DNA from: Microbacterium hominis
GTDB lineage: Bacteria; Actinomycetota; Actinomycetes; Actinomycetales; Microbacteriaceae
Reading direction: 5' to 3'
DNA: 64,000 bases
NCBI RefSeq assembly: GCF_013282805.1
Contig: NZ_CP054038.1
Location: forward strand, 1,798,001-1,862,000
Below are positions 51,159 through 61,840 of this stretch, one piece after another (position 1 is the stretch's first letter; each line of letters opens with the position of its first letter). The translations under genes and the position numbers were made by a program. The notes beneath the pieces are model-generated. The model worked only from the letters and a program-made list of their open reading frames with translations, made no database searches and was not told the origin of the DNA.

Positions 51159-53699
51159 ATGGCTGAAGAGCACAATGACCACCCTGACCACACCTCCGAT
51201 GCCGACGCGGCCTCCCCTGCCTTCGAGGTGACGGCTTCCTCCGAGTCCGCCGGCGCCGAGGGCGGCGACCAGTCCACGCCGGCCGCCGCTGCGGAGCCCG
51301 GTGCGCCGGACGCTCCTGCCGAAGCGGAGACGCCCGGAGAGACGCCGGCCGAGCCGGAGGCTTCGGTCGAGGTCGAGCTCGAGGCGGCAGCCGAGGCCGA
51401 GGCCGAGGCCGACGTGTCGGTTACGGCCGACGCACCGGCAGAGGCCGACGCCGACGCACCGGCCGACGCCGACGCGCACGCGCCGGTCGCTACGGATACC
51501 GGTGCCGAGCCGTCGGCCGAGACGACGCAGGGCTCCGCGCCCGAGGCCGAGGCCGAGCCCGACGCCGAGAACGTCGAGACCGAGCCCGTCGAGGCTGAGT
51601 CCGTTGAGACCGAGGAACCCGGCCCTGTCACCGCAGTGAGCCTCGGGCTCCTGCCGGAGACCTTCATCTCCTCGGTTTCCACACAGCTCCACTTCTACGC
51701 CCCCGAGATCGTCGCGCTCCCCGCCCGCCCGGGCCGGGCCGCGGAGCCGGAGGAGGCGCCCGCCTCCACGAGCGGCTCGTCGTCGCGGCGGCGCAGCCGC
51801 CGTCGCGGCGGTGCGGCCGCCGAGGACGCCGGCGAGGCGCCGGAGCCGCGCGAGCGCGAGCGCGAGCCGCGCAAGCGCGCCGTCGAGCTCATCACCGAGC
51901 CCCAGCGCATCAAGGGCTCCACGCGGCTGGAGGCCAAGAAGCAGCGCCGTCGCGACGGCCGGGAGGCCGGACGTCGACGCGCCGTCGTCACGGAGGCCGA
52001 GTTCCTCGCTCGACGCGAGGCCGTCGACCGGGTGATGGTCGTGCGCTCGAAGAACGGGCGTGTGCAGATCGCGGTGCTCGAGGACAACGTGCTCGTCGAG
52101 CACTACGTCGCGCGGAGCCAGGATGCGTCGCTGATCGGGAACGTGTACCTCGGCCGCGTGCAGAACGTCCTTCCGAGCATGGAGGCGGCCTTCGTCGACA
52201 TCGGGCGCGGCCGCAACGCCGTGCTCTACTCGGGCGAGGTCGACTGGGACGCCGTCGAGACGGGCAACCAGCCGCGCCGCATCGAGCTGGCACTCAAGAC
52301 CGGCGACAAGGTGCTCGTGCAGGTCACGAAGGATCCGGTGGGCCACAAGGGCGCGCGCCTGACGAGCCAGATCTCCCTCCCCGGCCGCTACCTCGTCTAC
52401 GTGCCCGGCGGCGCGATGAACGGCATCTCGCGCAAGCTCCCCGACACGGAGCGGGCGCGACTGAAGAAGATCCTCAAGGAGGTGCTCCCCGAGTCCTCGG
52501 GAGTGATCGTGCGGACCGCCGCCGAGGGCGCCACCGAGGATCAGCTCACGCGCGACGTGCAGCGACTGACCAACCAGTGGGAGCACATCTCAAAGCAGGT
52601 CGAGACGATCCAGGCGCCCGCTCTGCTGCACTCCGAGCCGGACCTGCTCGTCAAGATCGTGCGCGACGTCTTCAACGAAGACTTCTCGAAGATGCTCATC
52701 CAGGGCGATGACGCGCACCACACGATCTCGAAGTACCTCGAGGGCGTCGCGCCCGATCTCCTCGATCGCGTCGAGGCGTACGAGGGCGAACACGACCCGT
52801 TCGATGTGTTCCGCATCACCGAGCAGATCGAGAAGGCGCTCGACCGCAAGGTGTGGCTCCCCTCGGGCGGCTCGCTGGTCATCGACCGCACTGAGGCGAT
52901 GACGGTCATCGATGTCAACACGGGCAAGTTCGTCGGCTCCGGCGGAAACCTCGAGGAGACGGTCACCAAGAACAACCTCGAGGCGGCGGAGGAGATCGTC
53001 CGCCAGCTGCGCCTGCGCGACATCGGCGGCATCATCGTCGTGGACTTCATCGACATGGTGCTCGAGTCCAACCGCGACCTGGTCCTGCGCCGACTCGTCG
53101 AATGCCTGAGCCGCGATCGGACCAAGCACCAGGTGGCCGAGGTCACGTCGCTCGGCCTCGTGCAGATGACGCGGAAGAAGCTGGGTCTCGGGCTGCTGGA
53201 GACCTTCAGCGAGCCGTGCGAGGTCTGTGCCGGCCGCGGCGTGATCGTCCACCACGACCCGGTCGTCAAGCATCGTCCGGTCGCATCGGCCGGCGCATCG
53301 TCCTCATCGCGGCGCGGGCGCGGCGCCGCGAACGCGACTCCGCCTGCACCCTCGGGCGGCACCCACACCATCACCGAGGGCGTGAAGTCGGCGCTCGCGC
53401 AGATCGCGGCATCCACCATCCACCACCACGATGAGGCTCCGGCCGCGGATGCGACGCCGATCGAGCCTGCCGCTGTGGTCGACGAGACCCCCCGCACCGA
53501 GCGGCCCGAGCGCAAGAAGCGCAAGAAGCGCTCCGAGTCGGCGCCTGCCCCCGCCAAGACGGAGAAGGATCTGCTGCTGGACTCGGTGCTCAGCGCGCTG
53601 CCCGAGCCGAAGGCTCCGGGGCAGGGCCGTTCGCGCCGTCGCGTGACGACCGCCGCTCTCACGGGCACGCCGGTGCCCCCGGCTCCCGCCGGCGAGTAG
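51159..53699 (+). CDS. rne: Ribonuclease E/G family endoribonuclease
   Basis: The main endonuclease for mRNA decay and rRNA/tRNA processing. The product has 846 residues. Residues 1-170 are a low-complexity acidic Ala/Glu tail, followed by a basic Arg-rich stretch (SSRRRSRRRGGAAAED, about 207-222). The S1 and catalytic core starts near 285 (DRVMVVRSKNGRVQI). Catalytic aspartates are in DVNTGKF (about 585) and VDFIDMV (about 629), and the zinc-link EPCEVCAGRG (about 687) joins the tetramer. A C-terminal disordered tail follows. This arrangement of N-terminal scaffold plus core is typical of actinobacterial RNase E/G. GTG at 51156 is an alternative start. Confidence 0.93.
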   Translation: MAEEHNDHPDHTSDADAASPAFEVTASSESAGAEGGDQSTPAAAAEPGAPDAPAEAETPGETPAEPEASVEVELEAAAEAEAEADVSVTADAPAEADADAPADADAHAPVATDTGAEPSAETTQGSAPEAEAEPDAENVETEPVEAESVETEEPGPVTAVSLGLLPETFISSVSTQLHFYAPEIVALPARPGRAAEPEEAPASTSGSSSRRRSRRRGGAAAEDAGEAPEPREREREPRKRAVELITEPQRIKGSTRLEAKKQRRRDGREAGRRRAVVTEAEFLARREAVDRVMVVRSKNGRVQIAVLEDNVLVEHYVARSQDASLIGNVYLGRVQNVLPSMEAAFVDIGRGRNAVLYSGEVDWDAVETGNQPRRIELALKTGDKVLVQVTKDPVGHKGARLTSQISLPGRYLVYVPGGAMNGISRKLPDTERARLKKILKEVLPESSGVIVRTAAEGATEDQLTRDVQRLTNQWEHISKQVETIQAPALLHSEPDLLVKIVRDVFNEDFSKMLIQGDDAHHTISKYLEGVAPDLLDRVEAYEGEHDPFDVFRITEQIEKALDRKVWLPSGGSLVIDRTEAMTVIDVNTGKFVGSGGNLEETVTKNNLEAAEEIVRQLRLRDIGGIIVVDFIDMVLESNRDLVLRRLVECLSRDRTKHQVAEVTSLGLVQMTRKKLGLGLLETFSEPCEVCAGRGVIVHHDPVVKHRPVASAGASSSSRRGRGAANATPPAPSGGTHTITEGVKSALAQIAASTIHHHDEAPAADATPIEPAAVVDETPRTERPERKKRKKRSESAPAPAKTEKDLLLDSVLSALPEPKAPGQGRSRRRVTTAALTGTPVPPAPAGE

Positions 53700-53706
53700 T
53701 CGAGGG

Positions 53707-53733
53707 GCGGCGGGGTGTCAGCGCCCCCGCCGC
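53707..53733. terminator. Hairpin between convergent rne and DUF4031 gene
   Basis: GCGGCGGGG (53707-53715) pairs with CCCCGCCGC (53725-53733) around a 9-base loop, eight bases after the rne stop. It overlaps the last codons of the convergent gene. Confidence 0.6.
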
Positions 53734-53990
53734 TGCCGAGCGGTCACGCGCAGGCCGGACGCGATGAGCCGGCGCACGAGGTCGTGGCCGCTCACATGCT
53801 CGGCGCCCGCGGCGATCAGACGCGCGTGCGCCTCCTCGGGGACGTCGTAGTGGTCGAGATCGAATCCGCGCGCCGGGATGCCCTGGGCGGCGGCGAAGGC
53901 GTGGAGCTCGTCGAGGTCGGAATCGCTCACGAGATGGGCCCACATCCGCCCGTGCGCGGGCCAGCGCGGATCATCGATCAGGATCGCCAT
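53718..53990 (-). CDS. DUF4031 domain protein (90 aa)
   Basis: A small protein beginning [20 protein letters not shown], the hallmark of DUF4031. It continues with [36 protein letters not shown] and a basic end ([10 protein letters not shown]). Its function is unknown. The ATG at 53990 lies seven bases after a TAGGAT box, so the longer frame to 54056 is rejected. It is divergent from rplU and convergent with rne. Confidence 0.85.
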   Translation of the reverse strand: MAILIDDPRWPAHGRMWAHLVSDSDLDELHAFAAAQGIPARGFDLDHYDVPEEAHARLIAAGAEHVSGHDLVRRLIASGLRVTARQRRGR

Positions 53991-53997
53991 ACCTGGG

Positions 53998-54003
53998 ATC
54001 CTA
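53998..54003 (-). promoter_or_regulatory. -10 box (TAGGAT) of the DUF4031 gene, leaderless
   Basis: TAGGAT on the minus strand ends seven bases before the ATG at 53990. Confidence 0.6.
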
Positions 54004-54037
54004 AGCGGCGCCGTGTGCGACACACCCCGGTGCGCTT

Positions 54038-54066
54038 TTGCGGCTGGGGGCGGCATCCGGTAAACT
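54038..54066 (+). promoter_or_regulatory. Housekeeping promoter of rplU (TTGCGG-17-TAAACT)
   Basis: TTGCGG (54038-54043), a 17-bp spacer and TAAACT (54061-54066) make the best two-box promoter in the window. It implies a leader of about 160 bases before rplU. The leader has a GTCTCGCAA direct repeat (54163-54171 and 54179-54187) but no hairpin I can be sure of. Confidence 0.75.
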
Positions 54067-54233
54067 CGTCCTTTGGTGCGTCACGTGTCGCAGACCTGAT
54101 GGTGTGTTGCGGCAACCCGGCAGCCGTTCGTGCGGTCCGCCCGCTCGCACCAAGACTTCCTCGTCTCGCAAGAGCAGAGTCTCGCAAAGACAACCGGAGC
54201 CGAGCGCTCCTCCCCAGAAGAAACAGGTGTGAA

Positions 54234-54542
54234 GTGGTTTACGCAGTTGTGCGCGCCGGCGGCCGTCAGGAAAAGGTCGAGGTCGGCACGATCGTCGTCC
54301 TGGACCGCCAGGCTGCGAAGATCGGCGACAAGATCGAGTTGCCCGCCGTCCTGCTCGTTGACGGCGACGCCGTCACGACCGACGCCGACAAGCTCGCCAA
54401 GGTGACCGTGACGGCCGAGGTGCTCGGCGAGGAGCGCGGCCCGAAGATCGTGATCCAGAAGTTCAAGAACAAGACCGGCTACAAGAAGCGCCAGGGCCAC
54501 CGTCAGGACCTCACGCGCGTCAAGGTCACCGGCATCAAGTAA
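54234..54542 (+). CDS. rplU: 50S ribosomal protein L21
   Basis: An rRNA-binding protein of the large subunit. The product has 102 residues, standard length. [20 protein letters not shown] and the C-terminal [18 protein letters not shown] are diagnostic. The start GTG at 54234 gives the family N-terminus. Upstream in-frame codons belong to the leader. rpmA follows after 19 bases. Confidence 0.95.
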   Translation: MVYAVVRAGGRQEKVEVGTIVVLDRQAAKIGDKIELPAVLLVDGDAVTTDADKLAKVTVTAEVLGEERGPKIVIQKFKNKTGYKKRQGHRQDLTRVKVTGIK

Positions 54543-54561
54543 GCCAGGAAGAGACGCAGAG

Positions 54562-54819
54562 ATGGCACACAAAAAGGGCGCAAGCTCCACCCGCAACGGT
54601 CGTGACTCCAACGCACAGCGCCTCGGCGTGAAGCGCTTCGGCGGCCAGGTCGTCAACGCCGGCGAGATCATCGTCCGCCAGCGCGGCACGCACTTCCACC
54701 CGGGCGCGAACGTCGGCCGCGGTGGCGACGACACGCTGTTCGCACTCGCTGCGGGCTCGGTCGAGTTCGGTCAGAAGGGCGGCCGCAAGGTCGTCAACAT
54801 CGTGGCGGCCGCGGAGTAA
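54562..54819 (+). CDS. rpmA: 50S ribosomal protein L27
   Basis: L27 reaches the peptidyl-transferase centre with its N-terminal tail. The product has 85 residues. [20 protein letters not shown] and [20 protein letters not shown] are diagnostic. There is no cleavable N-terminal extension as in Firmicutes. AGGAAGAG precedes the ATG. It is co-transcribed with rplU and followed by a strong terminator. Confidence 0.97.
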   Translation: MAHKKGASSTRNGRDSNAQRLGVKRFGGQVVNAGEIIVRQRGTHFHPGANVGRGGDDTLFALAAGSVEFGQKGGRKVVNIVAAAE

Positions 54820-57253
<2,434 letters not shown>

Positions 57254-57257
<4 letters not shown>

Positions 57258-58513
57258 CCACAACGGCCACCACCGCCCGCGAACGCATGCTCCGTGCCAA
57301 GGATGCCGCCCGCGCGGTGGGCCTGCTCGACGATGCCGAGAAGTCCGCGCTGCTGCGCGCGGTCGCCGACGCGATCGAGGCGGATGCCGCGGCCATCGTC
57401 GCCGCGAACGCCGACGACCTCGAGCGCGGTCGCGCCACGGGGCTGTCGGAGGCGCTCCAGGACCGCCTGCGCCTCGACGAGCCGCGCGTGGCTGCGCTGG
57501 CCGCGGCAGTGCGCGAGGTCGCCGACCTGCCCGACCCGGTGGGTCGCGTGCTCGACGAGCGGACACTGCCGGGCGGCATCCGGCTCACCAAGGTCTCGGT
57601 CCCGTTCGGCGTGGTGGGATCCATCTACGAGGCTCGTCCCAATGTGACCGTCGACATCGCCTCCCTGGCGCTGCGCTCGGGGAACGCGGTGGTGCTGCGC
57701 GGAGGGTCCGCCGCCGAGCTGACCAATGCCGCGCTGGTTCGGGCGATGCGCGGCGCCCTGGCCGATCGGGGAGTGGACCCCGAGGCCATCCAGACCGTCG
57801 ACGACTTCGGCCGTGAGGGCGCGCGGGAGCTGATGCAGGCGCGCGGCCTCATCGACGTGCTCGTGCCCCGGGGGAGCGCGCAGCTCATCGAGACCGTCGT
57901 CACCGAATCCACGGTGCCGGTGATCGAGACCGGCGCCGGCGTCGTGCACATCGTGCTCGACGAGACGGCGCCCATCGAGTGGGCCCGTGACATCGTGGTC
58001 AACGCGAAGGTTCAGCGCCCCAGTGTCTGCAACTCCGTCGAGACCGTGCTCGTGCACCGCGGCGGCGCCGACCGACTCGTTCCGGAGGTGGTTCGCGCCC
58101 TGCAGGCCGAGGGGGTCACCGTGCACGGCGACGCGCAGGTCGCGCGCCTGGCCGACGGCATCGTGGCTGCGGACGACTCCGACTGGGAGCGGGAGTACCT
58201 CAGCCTCGACGTCGCGATGCGAGTCGTGGACGACCTCGACGACGCCCTGGCCCACATCCGCCGGTACTCGACCCACCACACCGAGTCGATCATCACGAAC
58301 GACGACGCCAACGCCGCGCGGTTCCTCGCGGAGGTCGATTCCGCGGTCGTGATGGTCAACGCCTCGACGCGATTCACCGACGGCGGCGAATTCGGATTCG
58401 GCGCCGAGGTGGGGATCTCCACCCAGAAGCTCCACGCCCGCGGTCCGATGGGGCTGGCGGAGCTGACGAGCACCAAGTGGCTGGCGCGGGGCGCCGGGCA
58501 CGTCCGCGCCTGA
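57254..58513 (+). CDS. proA: Glutamate-5-semialdehyde dehydrogenase (gamma-glutamyl phosphate reductase)
   Basis: The second step of proline synthesis. The product has 419 residues, full length. The catalytic cysteine is C259 in RPSVCNSVETVLVH. PFGVVGSIYEARPNVT and NAVVLRGGSAAELTN belong to the NADPH and substrate regions. The ATG overlaps the proB stop and lies six bases after a TAGACT box. Confidence 0.96.
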
Positions 58514-58518
58514 CCGCC

Positions 58519-58524
58519 TAGACT
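58519..58524 (+). promoter_or_regulatory. -10 box (TAGACT) of the 74-aa gene
   Basis: TAGACT lies just after the proA stop. A short hairpin GCCCC-GTGACCC-GGGGC (58531-58547) follows in the leader. Confidence 0.5.
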
Positions 58525-58550
58525 GAGACAGCCCCGTGACCCGGGGCACA

Positions 58551-58620
58551 TCCTCGAAACGGAGCACGAATGACTTTCGCCTCGATCCTCGAAACGGAGC
58601 ACGAATGACTTTCGCCTCGA
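58551..58620 (+). repeat. 35-bp tandem duplication covering ribosome site and start codon
   Basis: Bases 58551-58585 and 58586-58620 are identical 35-bp units, each holding ACGGAG and an ATG (58570 and 58605). The first six bases of a third unit follow. Because 35 is not a multiple of three, the first ATG encodes only 12 codons ([12 protein letters not shown]) and its TGA overlaps the second ATG (ATGA). Confidence 0.95.
58570..58608 (+). CDS. 12-codon upstream ORF created by the duplication
   Basis: ATG at 58570, stop TGA at 58606-58608, overlapping the ATG of the 74-aa gene. It has the same ribosome site and the same first seven codons as the gene it precedes, so it must start well. Ribosomes finishing it could restart at once on the main ORF. 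Whether it is translated in vivo is inference. Confidence 0.5.
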   Translation: MTFASILETEHE

Positions 58621-58829
58621 TCCTCGCGTTCGCCGCCGAAGAGTCCGAGCACCACGGCAACGTGGCCCTCGAGACCGTGGGCTACGGAATCATCGCCGTG
58701 GTGGTCTTCGCGGCGCTCGCCTTCGTGACGCTCTCCTACCGGAACGTGGCGAACCGTCACGCGCACAAGGCGGAGGCGTACGCGAAGGCCCACGCCAACG
58801 ACGTCCAGCACGTGGGGCACGGCCACTGA
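58605..58829 (+). CDS. Small His-rich membrane protein (74 aa)
   Basis: A short N-terminal segment ([19 protein letters not shown]) is followed by one membrane helix ([20 protein letters not shown], about 26-45) and a basic, histidine-containing tail ending VQHVGHGH. Eight or so histidines flank the helix on both sides, which could bind metal, but there is no recognised motif. A similar short membrane protein is often seen between proA and nadD in this family of actinomycetes. The second ATG of the 35-bp duplication is the real start. nadD follows after 13 bases. Confidence 0.75.
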   Translation: MTFASILAFAAEESEHHGNVALETVGYGIIAVVVFAALAFVTLSYRNVANRHAHKAEAYAKAHANDVQHVGHGH

Positions 58830-58842
58830 GGCCTCTTTCTGC

Positions 58843-59439
58843 ATGACGGTGACGCGCACCCCGAGGATCGGGGTCATGGGTGGGACATTCGATCCCATCC
58901 ATCATGGTCACCTCGTGGCCGCCAGCGAGGTCGCCCAGTCCTTCGACCTCGACGAGGTCGTGTTCGTGCCGACAGGCCGGCCATGGCAGAAGTCGGACGT
59001 CTCTCCCAGCGAGCACCGGTATCTGATGACCGTGATCGCGACCGCATCCAATCCGCGGTTCACCGTGAGCCGTGTCGACATCGACCGCGACGGCCCGACC
59101 TACACACGGGACACGCTGCGCGAGCTGCAGCAGCAGCGTCCGGACGCGGAGCTCTTCTTCATCACCGGGGCAGACGCCATAGCGCAAATTCTCAGTTGGA
59201 GAGACCATGATGAACTGTGGGACCTCGCGCATTTCGTCGCGGTCTCACGACCCGGTCACGACCTGAGCACGGTCGGACTGCCGACGGGTGGCGTCAGCCA
59301 GCTGGAGATTCCGGCGCTCGCCATCTCGTCGACGGACTGCCGCGACCGCGTACACCGAGGACACCCGGTGTGGTACCTCGTTCCCGACGGGGTCGTCCAA
59401 TACATTGCGAAGCACCACCTCTACCGGAGCAAGGAATGA
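58843..59439 (+). CDS. nadD: Nicotinate-nucleotide adenylyltransferase
   Basis: Makes deamido-NAD from NaMN. The product has 198 residues. The nucleotidyl-transferase motif is [12 protein letters not shown] (13-24). [12 protein letters not shown] holds the substrate loop, and [10 protein letters not shown] matches the C-terminal ISSTxIR motif. The stop overlaps the next gene (ATGA). The gene order nadD - membrane protein - rsfS is conserved in actinobacteria. Confidence 0.94.
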   Translation: MTVTRTPRIGVMGGTFDPIHHGHLVAASEVAQSFDLDEVVFVPTGRPWQKSDVSPSEHRYLMTVIATASNPRFTVSRVDIDRDGPTYTRDTLRELQQQRPDAELFFITGADAIAQILSWRDHDELWDLAHFVAVSRPGHDLSTVGLPTGGVSQLEIPALAISSTDCRDRVHRGHPVWYLVPDGVVQYIAKHHLYRSKE

Positions 59440-60620
59440 GCACACCCGAGCACCCGGCTTCACCCCCGCTGACCCGAAAGCAGCTGCGCGAGATCCGCAA
59501 CACGGGCGCGACGCCGGTCATCCCCGACGGCACCGCCGACGCCGCCGACATCCCGTCGGCGCCACCCGCGACCCCTGCGCCCCCGACGCCCGTCGAGCAA
59601 TCGACGCCGATCGCGCCGCCGCCGGCGATCGTTCCCCCTCCGGCGCCGCTTCCACGCGCCGCCGAGCCGACCATCGTCTCCGAGCGCCCCATCGCGGATT
59701 CGGCCGTCGACCTGGGCGTGTCCCCGCTGACGCGGCGGCAGGCCCGCCAGCAGGAGCGGATCCGCACGGCGTCGGTCCCGGTGATCACGCCGGAGGTCGC
59801 GGCGGCCGCGTCGTCTCCCGCGACCTCGCCGTTCGCCCCTGCCGGACCGGTGAACGCGGAGTCCGAGTCTCCCGCTCCGCGGCCCGCCGAAGACGCCGAC
59901 CCGTTCGCCGCCCTGTTCGCCCCCGGTCCGGTCGCCACTGCTCCGGTCGCCACCGCCGTGGCGACCGAGCAGACCGCGGCGGCGACGCCGGAGGTCCGCG
60001 CCGCAGTCGCCACCGAGGAGGCCGCGGTCGACCGGTCGGCTCTCGAGGAGACCGCGGGAATCTTCGGGCTGGCTACGCCGACGGAGTCATCGCGCGCCAC
60101 CCCCGAGCAGGCGCCGACCCGCGAGCGGGTCGTCAACCCGCTTCTGGGCGCGAGCCTGCTCACGAGCGACCCCGCCGAGGCGGCGGTACCGAACTCGTTC
60201 GACCAGCTCATCTCGGAGTCTTCGGGCTCGGCCAGCGCGCCCAGCGCCCTCATCATCTCGCAGGCGCCCGCGATGTCGCCGATCGTCGCGCCGGTCACCT
60301 CGACCGGCGAGCTGCTGATCACCGGCACTCTGAACCTGCCCGAAGGGCTCGGTTCGACGGGGCACGCGCCTGGCACCGCCGACGGCAAGGAGGTGGACGC
60401 CGTGCTCGTGGACGGTGAGCTTCCCGCGCACTCGTCGCCGACCCCGATCGCGGCCAGCGCCGCGGTGAGCACGTCGAAAACCGCCGGTGAGGTCATCCAG
60501 CCGCCGACTCCGGAGAAGGGCGGCCGCCTGATGATGTCCCTCGCCATCACCGCCGGCGTCCTCGCGCTGGCGCTGGTCGGCGTGCTGATCCTCGCATTCG
60601 CGACGGGGGTGTTCTCGTGA
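59436..60620 (+). CDS. Large disordered, C-terminally anchored protein of unknown function (394 aa)
   Basis: The first 365 residues are Pro/Ala/Thr/Ser-rich low complexity. Two short look-alike basic elements stand out, [14 protein letters not shown] (about 11-24) and [16 protein letters not shown] (about 96-111). The only hydrophobic stretch is at the very end ([20 protein letters not shown], about 368-387), so it is a tail-anchored protein with a cytoplasmic (or, less likely, outside) tail. No family is recognised. It is coupled to nadD upstream and rsfS downstream (GTGA at 60617), so it is clearly translated. A role in cell-envelope organisation is possible but unproven. Confidence 0.8.
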   Translation: MSTPEHPASPPLTRKQLREIRNTGATPVIPDGTADAADIPSAPPATPAPPTPVEQSTPIAPPPAIVPPPAPLPRAAEPTIVSERPIADSAVDLGVSPLTRRQARQQERIRTASVPVITPEVAAAASSPATSPFAPAGPVNAESESPAPRPAEDADPFAALFAPGPVATAPVATAVATEQTAAATPEVRAAVATEEAAVDRSALEETAGIFGLATPTESSRATPEQAPTRERVVNPLLGASLLTSDPAEAAVPNSFDQLISESSGSASAPSALIISQAPAMSPIVAPVTSTGELLITGTLNLPEGLGSTGHAPGTADGKEVDAVLVDGELPAHSSPTPIAASAAVSTSKTAGEVIQPPTPEKGGRLMMSLAITAGVLALALVGVLILAFATGVFS

Positions 60621-61006
60621 CCGCGCGAACGCAGTCTCGGGAGATGGTCGCCGTCGCGGCGGCCGCCGCCGAGGCCAAGGGTGGCGCAGACCTCGTCGCT
60701 CTCGATGTGAGCGAGCCGCTGCCGCTGGTCGACATCTTCCTGCTGGTCACCGGGGGCAGCGAGCGCAACGTGGCGGCTATCGCCGACGAGGTGGAGGAGA
60801 AGCTTCTCGAGGCCGGGCACAAGCGGCTTCGTCGTGAAGGACGACAGGAGGCCCGATGGATCCTGCTGGACTTCGGCGATCTCGTCGTGCACGTCTTCCA
60901 CGAGCAGGAGCGCGTCTACTACGGCCTCGAGCGCCTGTGGAAGGACTGTCCCGTGGTGCCGATCGTGTCGACGGCACCCGCCGCGTCCGGCTCGGAGACG
61001 GTCTGA
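60617..61006 (+). CDS. rsfS: Ribosomal silencing factor RsfS
   Basis: Binds L14 and blocks subunit joining when nutrients run low. The product has 129 residues. EPLPLVDIFLLVTGGSERNV and RREGRQEARWILLDFGDLVV, then HVFHEQERVYYGLERLWKD, are the conserved blocks. The GTG at 60617 overlaps the previous stop (GTGA). It is the last gene of the nadD cluster before tRNA-Ala. Confidence 0.95.
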   Translation: MTARTQSREMVAVAAAAAEAKGGADLVALDVSEPLPLVDIFLLVTGGSERNVAAIADEVEEKLLEAGHKRLRREGRQEARWILLDFGDLVVHVFHEQERVYYGLERLWKDCPVVPIVSTAPAASGSETV

Positions 61007-61054
61007 CCTCCCAGCGGATGCCGCGGATGGTCATGACCACTCGTCGGCATGTAG

Positions 61055-61060
61055 TAAGCT
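61055..61060 (+). promoter_or_regulatory. -10 box (TAAGCT) of tRNA-Ala
   Basis: TAAGCT lies 40 bases before the mature 5' end of tRNA-Ala. Confidence 0.5.
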
Positions 61061-61100
61061 AGAGGAGTTGCCCCGGGAACGCCCGGGAAGACAAAAAATG

Positions 61101-61176
61101 GGCCTGTGGCGCAGCTGGTAGCGCACCTGCATGGCATGCAGGGGGTCAGGGGTTCGAGTCCCCTCAGGTCCACCAA
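61101..61176 (+). tRNA. tRNA-Ala (GGC)
   Basis: The acceptor GGGCCTG pairs with CAGGTCC. The D arm is GCGCAGCTGGTAGCGC, and the anticodon stem CCTGC/GCAGG with loop ATGGCAT gives anticodon GGC. The T arm is AGGGGTTCGAGTCCCCT. A 3' CCA is encoded (61174-61176). Confidence 0.95.
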
Positions 61177-61278
61177 AACTCCCGGTAGAGCGTCATATCA
61201 TGCTCCCGATTCACGCCTCGGCCTGATCGCCGCGTCGATCCGCCAGGGCCATCCCCGATCGATCGTGTCGTCCGATCA

Positions 61279-61608
61279 TCACGCCGCGCTCGGAGGCGCG
61301 TCGGTGGACGCCTCGTCGGCGCTCGACCGTGCGGTGCTCACCAGGTCGATGAACTCGCCCACGGTCAGATGGGACTCCAGCGGGTGGCGGAATCGAGCAT
61401 GACGGTGCACGACATACGTGTTCCGTCGTCCGGTCCGCGTGCGCTGGATGACGCCGCTGGCCTCCAGTTCGCTCACGATCTGCTGCGCACAGCGCTCGGT
61501 GACCCGAAGCTGCGCAGCGACGTCGCGCAGGCGGACATGCGGATCCGCGGCGACACAGACCAGTGCATGTCCATGGTTGGAAAGGAAGGTCCAATCATCG
61601 CGAACCAT
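61279..61608 (-). CDS. Small winged-helix (MarR/ArsR-like) regulator
   Basis: A 109-residue protein starting MVRDDWTFLSNHGHALVCVA. The winged-helix core follows (VRLRDVAAQLRVTERCAQQI, then VSELEASGVIQRTRTGRRNT) and a conserved tail (ARFRHPLESHLTVGEFIDLV). This is a widespread small actinobacterial helix-turn-helix family. There is no ligand domain. The ATG at 61608 is preferred, since the frame open to 61971 runs through the divergent multicopper oxidase gene. Divergence from that gene over 232 bp suggests it may regulate it. Confidence 0.85.
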   Translation of the reverse strand: MVRDDWTFLSNHGHALVCVAADPHVRLRDVAAQLRVTERCAQQIVSELEASGVIQRTRTGRRNTYVVHRHARFRHPLESHLTVGEFIDLVSTARSSADEASTDAPPSAA

Positions 61609-61840
61609 GGTCTCAGCGTAGGGGTGACGGCACGGGCCGGTAGGGCCCTTCGTCCCTTCGGCCGAAGCCCCGGGACCACGGGGGAGCACATGCCTGCATC
61701 GACGCCGCCAGGGAGATCGCTCGCCTGAGACAGGAGTTCGGTTTCCGGAAAAAAGTATCTCTCGACCAGGTATTTCCTCCCGCCTACGATTCGACAGTAT
61801 TCGGACTCTCCGAGGCCGATGATGCGTGGGGGAGCGCGAA
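61609..61840. promoter_or_regulatory. Divergent intergenic region between regulator and multicopper oxidase
   Basis: 232 bp without a gene. It includes an AT-richer patch (61740-61800) with GGAAAAAAGTATC and GGTATTTCC, probably holding the oxidase promoter. I cannot define firm -35 and -10 boxes, and no clear operator palindrome is seen. Confidence 0.35.
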
